A stretch of 64,000 nucleotides of DNA, taken from contig AZWL01000001.1 of assembly GCA_000514715.1 (NCBI GenBank), forward strand, positions 992,186 through 1,056,185, written 5' to 3'. The DNA comes from Streptomyces sp. CNH099 (GTDB lineage: Bacteria > Actinomycetota > Actinomycetes > Streptomycetales > Streptomycetaceae). Position numbers and translations under genes: made by a program. Positions within the stretch are counted from its first letter, which is position 1; each line of letters begins with the position of its first letter. The notes under the pieces were generated by a model that saw only the letters and a list, made by a program, of their open reading frames with translations, searched no databases and was not told where the DNA came from. Shown here piece by piece: positions 33,508-41,665 of the stretch.

Positions 33508-34884
33508 TCAGCCCTCTGCCGCCAGGCGGGCCAGTCGGCGGGCCTGCGCTCTCGTCGACCGTGCCACCGACTCCTCGTCCACCGTCACCAGCCTGCCCTC
33601 CTCCACCACCGGCCTCCCGCCGACGAGCGACAGCGTCACCGGTGCCGGCGCGCCCAGCACCAGCGCCGCGACCGGGTCCGCTATCGACGCGTGGGCCAGG
33701 CCGTCGAGCCTCCACAGCACCAGGTCCGCCAGCTTGCCCGGCTCCAGCGAGCCGATCGCGTCCGAGCGGCCGAGGACCTGCGCGCCGCCGTGCGTGGCGA
33801 GGCGTAGTGCCTGGCGGGTCGTGAGGGCCTTCTCGCGGTGCGGGCCCAGGCGGTTGACCAGCAGGGCGTTGCGCAGCTCCGTGTGCAGTTCGCCGGACTC
33901 GTTGGAGGCCGTGCCGTCGACGCCGAGGCCGACCGGGACGCCCGCCGCCAGCATGTCGGGGACGCGGGCTATGCCCGCGCCGAGGCGGGCGTTGGACGAC
34001 GGGCAGTGGGCGACGCCCGTGCGCGTGCGGGCGAAGGCGGCTATGTCGGCGTCGGACATGTGCACGCAGTGGGCCATCCACACGTCGTCGCCGAGCCAGC
34101 CGGTGGACTCGAAGTAGCGGGTCGGCCCCGTGCCGAACCGCTCGTGGCAGAACTTCTCCTCCTCCACCGTCTCGCTGCCGTGGGTGTGCAGCCGCACGCC
34201 CTTGCGGCGGCCCAGCTCCGCGCCCTGGCGCAGCAGTTCGGTGGAGATGGAGAACGGCGAGCAGGGGGCCGCGGCGACCTGCACCATCGAGTCGTACGCG
34301 GGGTCGTGGTGGGCGTCGATGACCGCCTCGGTGCCCGCCAGCGCGCCGTCCAGCGTCTCGACGGCGAAGTCCGGCGGCAGGCCGCCGTCCCGCTCGCCGA
34401 GGTCCATCGAGCCGCGGGCGAAGGTGAAGCGGACGCCCGTCTCGCGGGCGGCGCGGACGATGGCGCCGGAGAGGTCGCCCGCGCCGCGGGGGTAGACGTA
34501 GTGGTGGTCCGTGGCCGTGGTCACGCCGCCGCGCGCGAGCATCGCCAGCGAGCCCTGCGCCGCCGCGTGGCACATCGGCTCGTCGATGCGCGCCCAGGTG
34601 GGGTAGAGGGCGACGAGCCAGTCGAAGAGGTTGGCGTCCTGGGCGAGTCCGCGGGTGAGCCACTGGTAGCAGTGGTGGTGGGTGTTGACGAGTCCGGGTG
34701 TGGCCAGGTGGCCGGCGGCGTCGATCCTGCGCACCACGCCGTGGAGCCCGGCCGGCGCCGGGCCGGGGCCCACCGACTCGATCCGGTCGTCCGCGACGAC
34801 GACGTGCCCGGAGGCGTGCTCCGTGCCGTCGGCGTCGACGGTGGCGATCGCGCAGTTCGCGACGACGGTGCGCCGTGCTGCCAT
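33508..34884 (-). CDS. 8-oxoguanine deaminase
   Basis: This 458-residue amidohydrolase-superfamily deaminase has the metal motif VNTHHHCYQWLTRGL, later HTHGSE, MAHCVHMS and VGLGVDGTASNES (catalytic Asp). The HCYQ element and context identify the 8-oxoguanine deaminase branch, which converts 8-oxoguanine to urate and ammonia. That product is the substrate of the urate oxidase encoded 18 bases upstream in the operon. ATG 34884 has an adequate GGAAGG site. It is the last gene of the uraD-uraH-urate oxidase operon. Confidence 0.88.
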   Translation of the reverse strand: MAARRTVVANCAIATVDADGTEHASGHVVVADDRIESVGPGPAPAGLHGVVRRIDAAGHLATPGLVNTHHHCYQWLTRGLAQDANLFDWLVALYPTWARIDEPMCHAAAQGSLAMLARGGVTTATDHHYVYPRGAGDLSGAIVRAARETGVRFTFARGSMDLGERDGGLPPDFAVETLDGALAGTEAVIDAHHDPAYDSMVQVAAAPCSPFSISTELLRQGAELGRRKGVRLHTHGSETVEEEKFCHERFGTGPTRYFESTGWLGDDVWMAHCVHMSDADIAAFARTRTGVAHCPSSNARLGAGIARVPDMLAAGVPVGLGVDGTASNESGELHTELRNALLVNRLGPHREKALTTRQALRLATHGGAQVLGRSDAIGSLEPGKLADLVLWRLDGLAHASIADPVAALVLGAPAPVTLSLVGGRPVVEEGRLVTVDEESVARSTRAQARRLARLAAEG

Positions 34885-34902
34885 GGGTGCCTCGCCTTCC
34901 GG

Positions 34903-35832
34903 TCAGCGGGTGGTCGTGTCGTCGGGGATCCGGGCGTCCGCGCCGGGGCGCAGGACGGTCGCCTCGATGAGGCCGTACGGGCGGTCGGCGGCGAAGTAGA
35001 CGGCGCCGTCGGCCGCGTCGTTCGTCAGCCCGAAGGGCTCCAGGTCGACGCGGAAGTGGTGCTTGTTGGGGAGGGAGAAGCGGATCTCCTCGATCTCCGG
35101 GCGGTGTTCCACGACCCGCGCGCCCATGGCGTAGAGGGTCTGCTGCAGCGAGTGCGAGTAGGTGTCGGCGAAGGCGGTGAGCAGGTGCTGCACGGCCTGC
35201 TCGTACGACGCGTCCCAGGCCGGCGGCTTTGCGCCGGCCGCGCCGGTCCAGCCGTAGCGCCACCGGGCGGAGACCTCGGTGGCGAGGATGCGGTCGCCGT
35301 CCTCCTGCAGGGTGGTGTACGCGTCCTTGGCGTAGCCCCGGAACTCCGAGTCGGTGGTGTTCATGACGACCAGGTCCGTCAGCCCGCCCAGCACCTCGAA
35401 GCCCTCGCCGTCGCGGGTGACCTGCGCGACGCGGGTCTCCCGGCCGCGGCGGGCGAAGGAGTGCCGGGCGCCGATCCGCTCCCAGGCGTACTCCTCGACG
35501 CGGACGCGGGCGCGGTGGATCGCCTCCCGGCTGTCCGTGAAGTGCCGGGCGAGGCGGACGGCGAACGCCTCGGGGGAGTCGATGCCGTGCTCGCGGGCGA
35601 AGGCGTAGACCGTGTTCTTGGCGGTGTCGGTCGGGAGCACGTGGGCGTTGGAGCCGGAGTAGTGGGCCTCGTCCATGTCGCCGGAGAGGGCGACGGAGAC
35701 GTTGAGGTCGCGGACGTGGTGGACGGCGCCGTCGCGGATGACCTTCAGAACGCGGGTCTCGGCCTTGCCGTACCGGTTCGGCCCGAGCACCGCGGTACGG
35801 GCGGCGCGGGCGGGCTCGGGGCGGTCTGCCAT
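34903..35832 (-). CDS. pucL: Factor-independent urate oxidase (uricase)
   Basis: This 309-residue cofactor-free uricase oxidises urate to 5-hydroxyisourate. It has two tunnelling-fold halves and typical motifs: NRYGKAETRVLKV (catalytic Lys), LPTDTAKNTVYAFA (catalytic Thr), LTDLVVMNTTDSEFRGY and RPYGLIEATVLR. It lies three bases downstream of the UraH gene in a tight operon. UraH uses its product directly. Confidence 0.95.
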   Translation of the reverse strand: MADRPEPARAARTAVLGPNRYGKAETRVLKVIRDGAVHHVRDLNVSVALSGDMDEAHYSGSNAHVLPTDTAKNTVYAFAREHGIDSPEAFAVRLARHFTDSREAIHRARVRVEEYAWERIGARHSFARRGRETRVAQVTRDGEGFEVLGGLTDLVVMNTTDSEFRGYAKDAYTTLQEDGDRILATEVSARWRYGWTGAAGAKPPAWDASYEQAVQHLLTAFADTYSHSLQQTLYAMGARVVEHRPEIEEIRFSLPNKHHFRVDLEPFGLTNDAADGAVYFAADRPYGLIEATVLRPGADARIPDDTTTR

Positions 35833-35835
35833 CTG

Positions 35836-36222
35836 CTAGCTCCCTCGGTAGACGGAATAGCCGAACGGGGTGAGCAGCAGCGGGACGTGGTAGTGCTCCC
35901 CGCCGCGTACGGCGAAGACGACCGCCACCTCCGGGAAGAACGCGCCGCCGTCCGGGTACCCCGGGGCGTCCTGCCCACTCCCGGCCGCCGGTCCGCCGAG
36001 GTACGGGCCCGTGGCGAAGACCAGCCGTACGCGGGAGGTGCCGGCCGGCAGCGCGGGGAGGTCCCGGACGCGGCCGTCGGCGTCGGTGGCGGAGGCGCCG
36101 TGGGCGGTCCAGCCGCCGGCGCCGTCGCCGCCGACGGAGAGTTCGACGGCGACCCCGGCCGCGGGGCGGCCGAGGCTGGTGTCCAGGATGTGCGTGGAGA
36201 CGGTCGCGGCAGCGGCGCTCAT
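35836..36222 (-). CDS. uraH: 5-Hydroxyisourate hydrolase
   Basis: This 128-residue transthyretin-like enzyme hydrolyses 5-hydroxyisourate to OHCU. It shows the N-terminal THILDTSLGRPAAG, central GPYL..FFPEVAVVF with HYHVPLLLTPFGYSVYRGS, and ends with the family-defining YRGS. ATG 36222 overlaps the UraD stop codon (ATGA). No signal peptide is present, so it acts in the cytoplasm. Confidence 0.95.
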   Translation of the reverse strand: MSAAAATVSTHILDTSLGRPAAGVAVELSVGGDGAGGWTAHGASATDADGRVRDLPALPAGTSRVRLVFATGPYLGGPAAGSGQDAPGYPDGGAFFPEVAVVFAVRGGEHYHVPLLLTPFGYSVYRGS

Positions 36223-36761
36223 GGGCGGGCTCCTTCTCGTTCGGCGTCTGCTTCGCCGCCTTCTTCGACGAGGCGGGTCAGGCGGATCCGGTTGATCTTG
36301 CCCAGCTCGCGGCGCGCGATCCGCCGCTCCTCCTCCGGCGCGTTGCCGATCCGCTCGCGCAGCGCGTCCCGCAGCTGCTCGGCGCCGAGGCCGGTCGCGC
36401 AGATCAGGAAGACGTGCCCGAAGCGCTCCTGGTACGCGAGGGTCAGCTCCAGCACCTCCGCCCGGAGCGCCTCCGGGGCGTCCGCCATGCCGCGCTGCTC
36501 GCGCGCCGAAGCGGGGTCGGCCGGCCGCGGCCTGCCGATGGGCGGGTGCCCGGCCATCGCCTCGGCCAGTCCGGCGTCGTCGAGGGCGGCGAGGGCGGCG
36601 TCGGCGGCGGCGTAGAGCCGCGCCGCGTCCGCGTACGGCCGGGCGGCGGCGACGGCCGCGGCCCAGGGGCCGGCCGCGCACACCTCGCGCAGCAGGGTGC
36701 GGGCGGCCTGGTCACCGGCGGAGTTGAGCCGGGCGAGGCCCGGCGGAACGCGGGAGGTCAC
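36219..36761 (-). CDS. uraD: OHCU decarboxylase
   Basis: This 180-residue enzyme decarboxylates 2-oxo-4-hydroxy-4-carboxy-5-ureidoimidazoline to S-allantoin. It carries the catalytic GHPPIG histidine motif and the YQERFGHVFLICATG motif. It is the first gene of the operon uraD-uraH-pucL-deaminase. No ribosome site precedes the GTG at 36761. A promoter is placed so that transcription begins at or very near the start codon, so the message is probably leaderless. Confidence 0.92.
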   Translation of the reverse strand: MTSRVPPGLARLNSAGDQAARTLLREVCAAGPWAAAVAAARPYADAARLYAAADAALAALDDAGLAEAMAGHPPIGRPRPADPASAREQRGMADAPEALRAEVLELTLAYQERFGHVFLICATGLGAEQLRDALRERIGNAPEEERRIARRELGKINRIRLTRLVEEGGEADAEREGARP

Positions 36762-36767
36762 AGCGGC

Positions 36768-36808
36768 AAGCTAGGAGCCCCGGAGCGCATCGTCAACAGT
36801 TTGTTGAA
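36768..36808 (-). promoter_or_regulatory. uraD promoter with AllR-type operator (leaderless)
   Basis: On the minus strand the operator GTCAAC-N5-GTTGAA (36792-36808) overlaps -35 TTGACG (36791-36796). It is followed 17 bases later by -10 TAGCTT (36768-36773), and six bases later by the GTG start. This explains the lack of a ribosome site. Confidence 0.8.
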
Positions 36809-36816
36809 TTTCCGCG

Positions 36817-37206
36817 TCAGCCGTCCCCCGGCGACGGGCCCGGCCGGGCCTCCCGGTTCAGGTAGTTGTAGATGGTGAACCTGCTGACGCCCAGCGCGCC
36901 GGCCACCGTCTCCACCCCGTGCCGCACGGAGAACGCGCCGCGGGTCTCCAGGACCCGTACGACCTGCTGCTTCGTCCTGCGGTCGAGCCGCGCGAGCGGC
37001 ACCCCGTGCCGGCGCTCCAGCTCCGCGAGCATGTGGTCCAGCGAGTCCGCCAGGTGCGGCAGCCGCACCGCCAGCACCTCGCGGCCCTCCCAGGACAGCA
37101 CGACGTCGTCGCCCTCCGCCGCCTCCGGCGCGACCAGTTGCCCGCCCAGGGCGTCCACCAGCGGCCTGACCGCGTCCACGAAGGGGTGGTCCGCGGGCTC
37201 CGTCAT
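36817..37206 (-). CDS. Small helix-turn-helix protein
   Basis: This 129-residue protein has a C-terminal helix-turn-helix of the type found at the end of PucR/CdaR regulators (LDRRTKQQVVRVLETRGAFSVRHGVETVAGALGVSRFTIYNYLN). The N-terminal half (VLSWEGREVLAVRLPHLADSLDHMLAELERRHG) may bind a ligand or mediate dimerization. ATG 37206 overlaps the stop of the upstream gene (ATGA). It lies just upstream of the uraD promoter and may regulate urate genes, but this is inference. Confidence 0.8.
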   Translation of the reverse strand: MTEPADHPFVDAVRPLVDALGGQLVAPEAAEGDDVVLSWEGREVLAVRLPHLADSLDHMLAELERRHGVPLARLDRRTKQQVVRVLETRGAFSVRHGVETVAGALGVSRFTIYNYLNREARPGPSPGDG

Positions 37207-37511
37207 GCGCTCCCCTCCCCCGGCCCCTCCGGCCCCTCCGGTTCCACCGGCTCCACCCGCCCGGCCGGCGCGTCGCCGACGACGCTGACCTGCAGCGAGA
37301 TACGGGTGGCCCCGGACACCAGCGACCGGCGCAGCAACTCGTCCACGGCGCCGAGCACGGCCTCCGCACCGCCCTCCGCGCTGTTCCCGAACGGGCCGAC
37401 GTCCACGGCGTCCAGACCCGCCGACTCCACCAGGTCGCGGGCCGCCACCGCGTGCGGCGGCGGCTCCTCCAGGTCGAACGGCTCGGTCGTGAACTCCAGC
37501 CTGAGTCGCAT
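37203..37511 (-). CDS. Small thiamine-binding-like protein (MTH1187/YkoF type)
   Basis: This 102-residue protein begins MRLRLEFTTEPFDLEEPPPHAVAARDLVESAGL, then GPFGNSAEGGAEAVLGAVDELLRRSLVSGATRISLQVSVVG. The arrangement of strand-helix-helix-strand and the terminal GATRISLQV resemble thiamine-binding MTH1187/YkoF (DUF77) proteins. The similarity is partial, so the ligand is uncertain. The C-terminal 15 residues are Pro/Glu/Gly-rich. It is the first gene of a two-gene operon with the HTH protein. Confidence 0.65.
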   Translation of the reverse strand: MRLRLEFTTEPFDLEEPPPHAVAARDLVESAGLDAVDVGPFGNSAEGGAEAVLGAVDELLRRSLVSGATRISLQVSVVGDAPAGRVEPVEPEGPEGPGEGSA

Positions 37512-37632
37512 CCGAGCAGCATACGTGCGCGGGCCGCGGCCCCGGCCCGGCCGGGCGGCGCCGGGGCGACGCTCCCAGGTGCCCGGGACAGCGGGTTGCC
37601 TAGCGTAGCCGCGTGATTCCGGGAGGTGACAC

Positions 37633-38754
37633 ATGACACGACCCCTGCGGGTGGCCGTCTGCGGGGCCGGGCTCGGCGGGCTCGCCGCCGCGGCGGCGCT
37701 CGCCCGGGCGGGCCTGGAGGTCACCGTCTACGAACAGCGCCCCCGGCTGCCGGAGGACGAGACGGCGCTGCACCTCGCGCCCAACGGCAGCCGCATCCTG
37801 CAGCGCTGGGGCCTGGGCGCGGAGCTGCTCGCGCTCGCGGTGCAGCCGGTCGCGGTGGAGTTCCGCGAGTGGAGCGACGGCTCGCTGGCCTGGCGGCAGC
37901 CGCTCGGCAGACCGGACCCGGGTGACTGCACCGCCCCGTACTGCACGCTGCTCGCCGACGAGCTGTACGACCTGCTCCTCGCCCGGCTGCCGCAGGAACG
38001 CATCCGGCTGGGCCGGCGGCTGAGCGGCTTCACGGAGTCGGCGGACGGCGTGGCGCTGGAGTTCGCGGACGGGGGCGGCGCGACGGCCGACGTGCTGGTG
38101 GGCGCCGACGGCGTGCGCTCGCTCGTGCGCTCCCGGCTGATCGGCACCCCGCGCCGCGTCTACCACGGCGCCACCGCCTACAGCGGCGCGCTGCAGGCCG
38201 ACGACGTGCCGGGGCTGCCCCGCGACCGGGTGACGGTGTGGCTCGGCCCGGAGGCCCGCATGGTGGGCGCGCCGGTGTCGCAGGGCGAGCAGCTCGGCTT
38301 CGTCGCCGTGGTGCCGTCCGCGGGCCGTACCGCCCGGCCGCTCCCGGGGCGGGGCCGGACGGCCGCGCTGGCGGCGGAGTTCGGCGGCTGGGCGCCGGAC
38401 GTCAAGGCGATCACGACCGCGGCGGGCGGCGTACGGTCCTGGACGCCGTACGACCACGCCCCGCTGAAGCGCTGGGGCAGCGGCCGCGTCACGCTCCTCG
38501 GCGACGCCGCGCACCCGATGCTGCCGTACCACGGGCAGGGCGTCAGCCAGTGCCTGGAGGACGCGGTGGCCCTCGCCCACCACCTGGGCACCGCCCGCAC
38601 CCCCGCCCAGGCGCTGCGCCGGTACGAGGCGCTGCGGCTGCCGCACACCGCCCGGGTGCAGCTCGGCTCGCGCGCGAACGCGTTCCGGCCGGCCGCCGTG
38701 CCGGACGTCTCCTGGGCGCAGGTCTACGACATCGAGGAGCACCTGCCGGGCTGA
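37633..38754 (+). CDS. FAD-dependent aromatic-ring monooxygenase (PHBH family)
   Basis: This 373-residue flavoprotein has the Rossmann dinucleotide motif VCGAGLGGLAAAAALARAG, the FAD/NADPH motif VLVGADGVRSLVR and the FAD ribityl motif GDAAHPMLPYHGQGVSQCLEDAVAL. It belongs to the p-hydroxybenzoate/salicylate hydroxylase group, which hydroxylates aromatic rings using NAD(P)H and O2. Divergence from the HTH operon and closeness to the urate operon raise the idea of a urate hydroxylase (HpxO-like). The motifs do not separate this from salicylate-type enzymes. A GGGAGGTG site precedes ATG 37633. Confidence 0.88.
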   Translation: MTRPLRVAVCGAGLGGLAAAAALARAGLEVTVYEQRPRLPEDETALHLAPNGSRILQRWGLGAELLALAVQPVAVEFREWSDGSLAWRQPLGRPDPGDCTAPYCTLLADELYDLLLARLPQERIRLGRRLSGFTESADGVALEFADGGGATADVLVGADGVRSLVRSRLIGTPRRVYHGATAYSGALQADDVPGLPRDRVTVWLGPEARMVGAPVSQGEQLGFVAVVPSAGRTARPLPGRGRTAALAAEFGGWAPDVKAITTAAGGVRSWTPYDHAPLKRWGSGRVTLLGDAAHPMLPYHGQGVSQCLEDAVALAHHLGTARTPAQALRRYEALRLPHTARVQLGSRANAFRPAAVPDVSWAQVYDIEEHLPG

Positions 38755-38815
38755 CCACCCGGCGGTTGCGCAGCAAGCGACCGCGTCGCGCACACACCGG
38801 CGGCGGATCACGAGT

Positions 38816-38846
38816 CCGGCGCCCCGCACCGGAGGCGGGGCGCCGG
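38816..38846 (+). terminator. Hairpin after the FAD monooxygenase gene
   Basis: CCGGCGCCCCGC (38816-38827) and its exact inverse (38835-38846) form a 12-bp stem with a 7-base loop, 62 bases past the stop codon. Confidence 0.65.
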
Positions 38847-39019
38847 GAAGGACGGCCCGGAGGTCGGCACCGGGCCGCACGGTCGCGAGGGGCCGCAGGG
38901 CGGGCGCGGCGAGCGGTGCGACTGGGCCTCGCACCGGCTCCCGCCCCCGCCCCGCCTCCGCGGTGGCCCGCACGCCGGTGAAGAGACGGCGCGCGGCCCG
39001 CGGGACTCGCCGGCCGTGC

Positions 39020-39059
39020 GGGGCCCTTCCCCCGTTTCGCGTGGCGGGGGAAGGGCCCC
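39020..39059. terminator. Second hairpin in the intergenic region
   Basis: Arms 39020-39034 and 39045-39059 form a perfect 15-bp stem with a 10-base loop. The stem is followed on the + strand by CACCCGG and has no U-tract. It may be a second terminator or insulate the next promoter. Confidence 0.55.
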
Positions 39060-39219
39060 ACCCGGCGCGGATCCCGCGGATCGCGCCGGGCCGTCGGGCG
39101 GGCTGCCGAACGGGCCGCGGGACCCACCCTTGGCCGGAGTTGCACCCCCCGTGACGAACCGGTGACGCACCGCCGGTATCGTCACGCCCGCAGGGGCCGG
39201 GGACTGGGGCGGGTAACAC

Positions 39220-39888
39220 ATGTCGATCCGAGTCGTGGTCGCCGACGACCAGGCGCTGCTGCGCGGGAGCTTCCGGGTGCTGGTCGAGACGGCACCCGGG
39301 CTGAGCGTGGTGGGCGAGGCGGCGAGCGGGGCGGAGGCGGTCGCGCTGGCGGCGGCGGAGCTGCCGGACGTGGTGCTGATGGACGTGCGGATGCCCGAGG
39401 TCGACGGCATCGAGGCGACCCGGCAGATCTGCGGTTCCCCGGCGACGGCCGGGGTGCGGGTGCTGATCCTGACGATGTTCGACCTCGACGAGTACGTGTA
39501 CGGGGCGCTGCGCGCCGGCGCGAGCGGCTTCCTGCTGAAGGACACCCCGCCGGCGGAGCTGCTGCGCGCGATCCGCGTGGTGGCCCGCGGGCAGGCGCTG
39601 CTGGCGCCGTCGGTGACGCAGCGGCTGATCCGGCACTTCAGCCGGCTGCCGGAGCCGCTGCCGGACCTGCCGCGGGATCTGACGCGGGTGACGGTGCGGG
39701 AGCAGGAGGTGCTGGTGCTGGTGGCCCGCGGGCTGGCGAACGGGGAGATCGCCGACCGGCTGGGGCTGAGCCTGCCGACGGTGAAGTCGCACGTGAGCCA
39801 CCTGCTGACGAAGCTGGACGCCCGGGACCGTATCCAACTGGTCATCACCGCCTACGAAACGGGCCTGGTCACCCCGTCCCGCCGGTGA
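39220..39888 (+). CDS. NarL-family response regulator
   Basis: This 222-residue response regulator has a canonical receiver (Asp9-Asp10, phosphoacceptor Asp55 in LMDVRMPE, Thr85 region ILTMF and Lys in LLKDTPP) and a C-terminal LuxR-type helix-turn-helix (LTRVTVREQEVLVLVARGLANGEIADRLGLSLPTVKSHVSHLLTKL). No kinase gene is adjacent in the same direction. It converges with a kinase-kinase-regulator operon ending 52 bases away, so one of those kinases may be its partner. Confidence 0.9.
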   Translation: MSIRVVVADDQALLRGSFRVLVETAPGLSVVGEAASGAEAVALAAAELPDVVLMDVRMPEVDGIEATRQICGSPATAGVRVLILTMFDLDEYVYGALRAGASGFLLKDTPPAELLRAIRVVARGQALLAPSVTQRLIRHFSRLPEPLPDLPRDLTRVTVREQEVLVLVARGLANGEIADRLGLSLPTVKSHVSHLLTKLDARDRIQLVITAYETGLVTPSRR

Positions 39889-39940
39889 CCCCCGCCGGGG
39901 AGCCGGACCGCGCCCCGGGCCCGCCGGCCCCCTGCTCCCC

Positions 39941-40606
39941 CTACTCCCCCAGCCCCGCCTCCCGCGCCCGCAGCATGGCCGCTATCCGGTCCTGCACCCC
40001 GAGCTTCGTGAAGATGTTCGAGATGTGGTTGCGCACGGTCTTCTCCGACAGCACCAGCTCCCGCGCGATCCGCCGGTTGTTGTAGCTGCGCGCGATCAGG
40101 TCGAGAACCTCCCGCTCCCGCTGCGTCAGCTGCGGGAACGCCCGCCCCGCCGGCACCGTGTGCAGCGCCGAGAAGTACCGGCTCAGCCGCTCCGCCACCG
40201 CCGGGCTGAACACCGCGCCGCCCGCCGCCACGCACCGCACCGCACCCAGCAGCTCCGCCCGCGACGCGCCCTTGTCCAGATACCCGTACGCCCCCGCGCG
40301 CAGCGCCGCGACCACCGCGTCGTCCTCCACCGACGCCGACATCACCAGCACCCGCGGCGGCGGCGAGCCGCTCCGGCACGGGGAGTTCAGCTGCCGCGTC
40401 GCCTCCACCCCCGAGCAGCCCGGCAGGTGGAGGTCCATCAGCACCACGTCGACCCGCGCGTCCGGCTCCGCCAGCGCCGTCAGCGCCTCCTCGCCGGCCC
40501 CCGACTCGCCCGCGATCTCCAGGTCCGGCACGTTCTCCAGCGCCACCCGCACCCCGTCCCGGAACACCGGGTGGTCGTCGACGATGTACACCCGCACCGC
40601 GCTCAC
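39941..40606 (-). CDS. NarL-family response regulator of the two-kinase operon
   Basis: This 221-residue response regulator has receiver residues Asp10-Asp11, phosphoacceptor Asp58 (VVLMDLHLPG) and Lys in LDKGASR. Its LuxR-type helix-turn-helix reads LTQREREVLDLIARSYNNRRIARELVLSEKTVRNHISNIFTKLGV. The GTG at 40606 overlaps the stop of the kinase gene upstream (GTGA). It is the last gene of a minus-strand operon with two histidine kinases. Confidence 0.92.
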   Translation of the reverse strand: MSAVRVYIVDDHPVFRDGVRVALENVPDLEIAGESGAGEEALTALAEPDARVDVVLMDLHLPGCSGVEATRQLNSPCRSGSPPPRVLVMSASVEDDAVVAALRAGAYGYLDKGASRAELLGAVRCVAAGGAVFSPAVAERLSRYFSALHTVPAGRAFPQLTQREREVLDLIARSYNNRRIARELVLSEKTVRNHISNIFTKLGVQDRIAAMLRAREAGLGE

Positions 40607-41646
40607 GCCGGCCCTCCCGGCAGCACCGCGCGCACCAGCGTCCCGTGCGGCAGGTCCGTCCGCGGCAGGATCCGCAGCGTGCCGCCCACCTCCTCCGCCC
40701 GCCGCACCATGGAGTCGATGCCCAGGCCCGGCGGGCGCCGCGGCGGCCGGCCGGTGCCGTCGTCGGCGATGTCGAGGCGCAGCGCCGTGGCCGAGGTCCA
40801 CGCCCCGAGCAGGACGGTACGGGCCGCGGCGTGCCGCAGCGCGTTGGTCAGCCCCTCGGCGGCGATGCGGTACGCGGCGACCTCCACCGCCGGGTGCAGC
40901 GCGCCGAGCCGCCGCGGCACCCGGGCCCGCACCTCGGTGCCCGTGCCGTCGTGGCGGGCGGCGAGCCGGACGAGCGCGCCGGCGAGCCCGGCCTCGGCCA
41001 GGTCGGGGGGCCGCAGGTCGTCGATGACCGAGCGGATCTCGGCGCCCAGGCCGGCGGCCGTGCGGGCGGCGTCGGCGACGAGCCGGCGGCCCGCGGACCC
41101 GTCCGCGAGCAGCTCCGCCGCCGTCTCCAGCCGGAGCCGGATGCTGGCGAGGTTGCCGCCGATGCCGTCGTGCAGGTCGCGGCTGAGCCGGTGCCGCTCG
41201 GCCTCCCGGGCGGCGACGACCTGGTCGCCGCGGTGGCGCAGCTCCTCGCCCAGCACCAGCGCGGCCACCATCGGGGCCAGTTGGTCCACGTACGTGTCGA
41301 GGCCGCAGCCGGGCGGCGGCGCGTGGCAGCCGAACACCCCGTAGACCTCGCCCTGGTGGACCAGGGGCCGGCGCACCGCCGGAGGTGCGGGCACCCCGGC
41401 CCGGGCGCGGCAGGCGGCCGCCGCGCCCCGTCGGGCGGTGCGCAGCGTGGCGCCGGCCGCCCCCAGGTGCGCGACCGCCAGCTCGCAGGCCAGCGTGGCC
41501 GCCTCCGCGGGCCGTACGCCGTCGCGGATGCGCGCGGCCAGTATCCGCAGCGCCCGCTGTACGCCCGGTTCCGGACGCTCCTTCACCGCGGCATGGGTCG
41601 CCACCGTGTCACCATCGCTTCCCCCCCGCCTGATGTCCGTGTGCAC
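40603..41646 (-). CDS. Histidine kinase with N-terminal GAF-like domain, soluble
   Basis: This 347-residue kinase has no obvious membrane segment. Residues about 25-130 look like a GAF-type sensor domain (ATLACELAVAHLGAAGATL, VYGVFGCHAPPPGCGLDTYVDQLAPMVAAL). The HisKA_3 phosphorylation site is His159 (SRDLHDGIGGNLA). The ATPase domain follows (YRIAAEGLTNALRHA, LDIADDGTG, GLGIDSMVRRAEEVGG). It presumably phosphorylates the coupled response regulator. The GTG start at 41646 lacks a strong ribosome site; an internal start is possible. Confidence 0.87.
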   Translation of the reverse strand: MHTDIRRGGSDGDTVATHAAVKERPEPGVQRALRILAARIRDGVRPAEAATLACELAVAHLGAAGATLRTARRGAAAACRARAGVPAPPAVRRPLVHQGEVYGVFGCHAPPPGCGLDTYVDQLAPMVAALVLGEELRHRGDQVVAAREAERHRLSRDLHDGIGGNLASIRLRLETAAELLADGSAGRRLVADAARTAAGLGAEIRSVIDDLRPPDLAEAGLAGALVRLAARHDGTGTEVRARVPRRLGALHPAVEVAAYRIAAEGLTNALRHAAARTVLLGAWTSATALRLDIADDGTGRPPRRPPGLGIDSMVRRAEEVGGTLRILPRTDLPHGTLVRAVLPGGPA

Positions 41647-41665
41647 CGATCCCGGGATCCCAGGA

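Larger units (their letters stand above)
38755..39219. other. 465-base intergenic region with two strong hairpins
   Basis: No coding frame with normal codon use is present. The region holds two perfect hairpins (38816-38846 and 39020-39059, listed separately) and the promoter of the downstream response regulator, where TATCGT near 39177 is a candidate -10 box. Confidence 0.6.

Noticed and set aside
37203..37206. Gene fusion of the thiamine-binding-like and HTH proteins
   Set aside because: The frames overlap by ATGA but differ, so these are two coupled genes.
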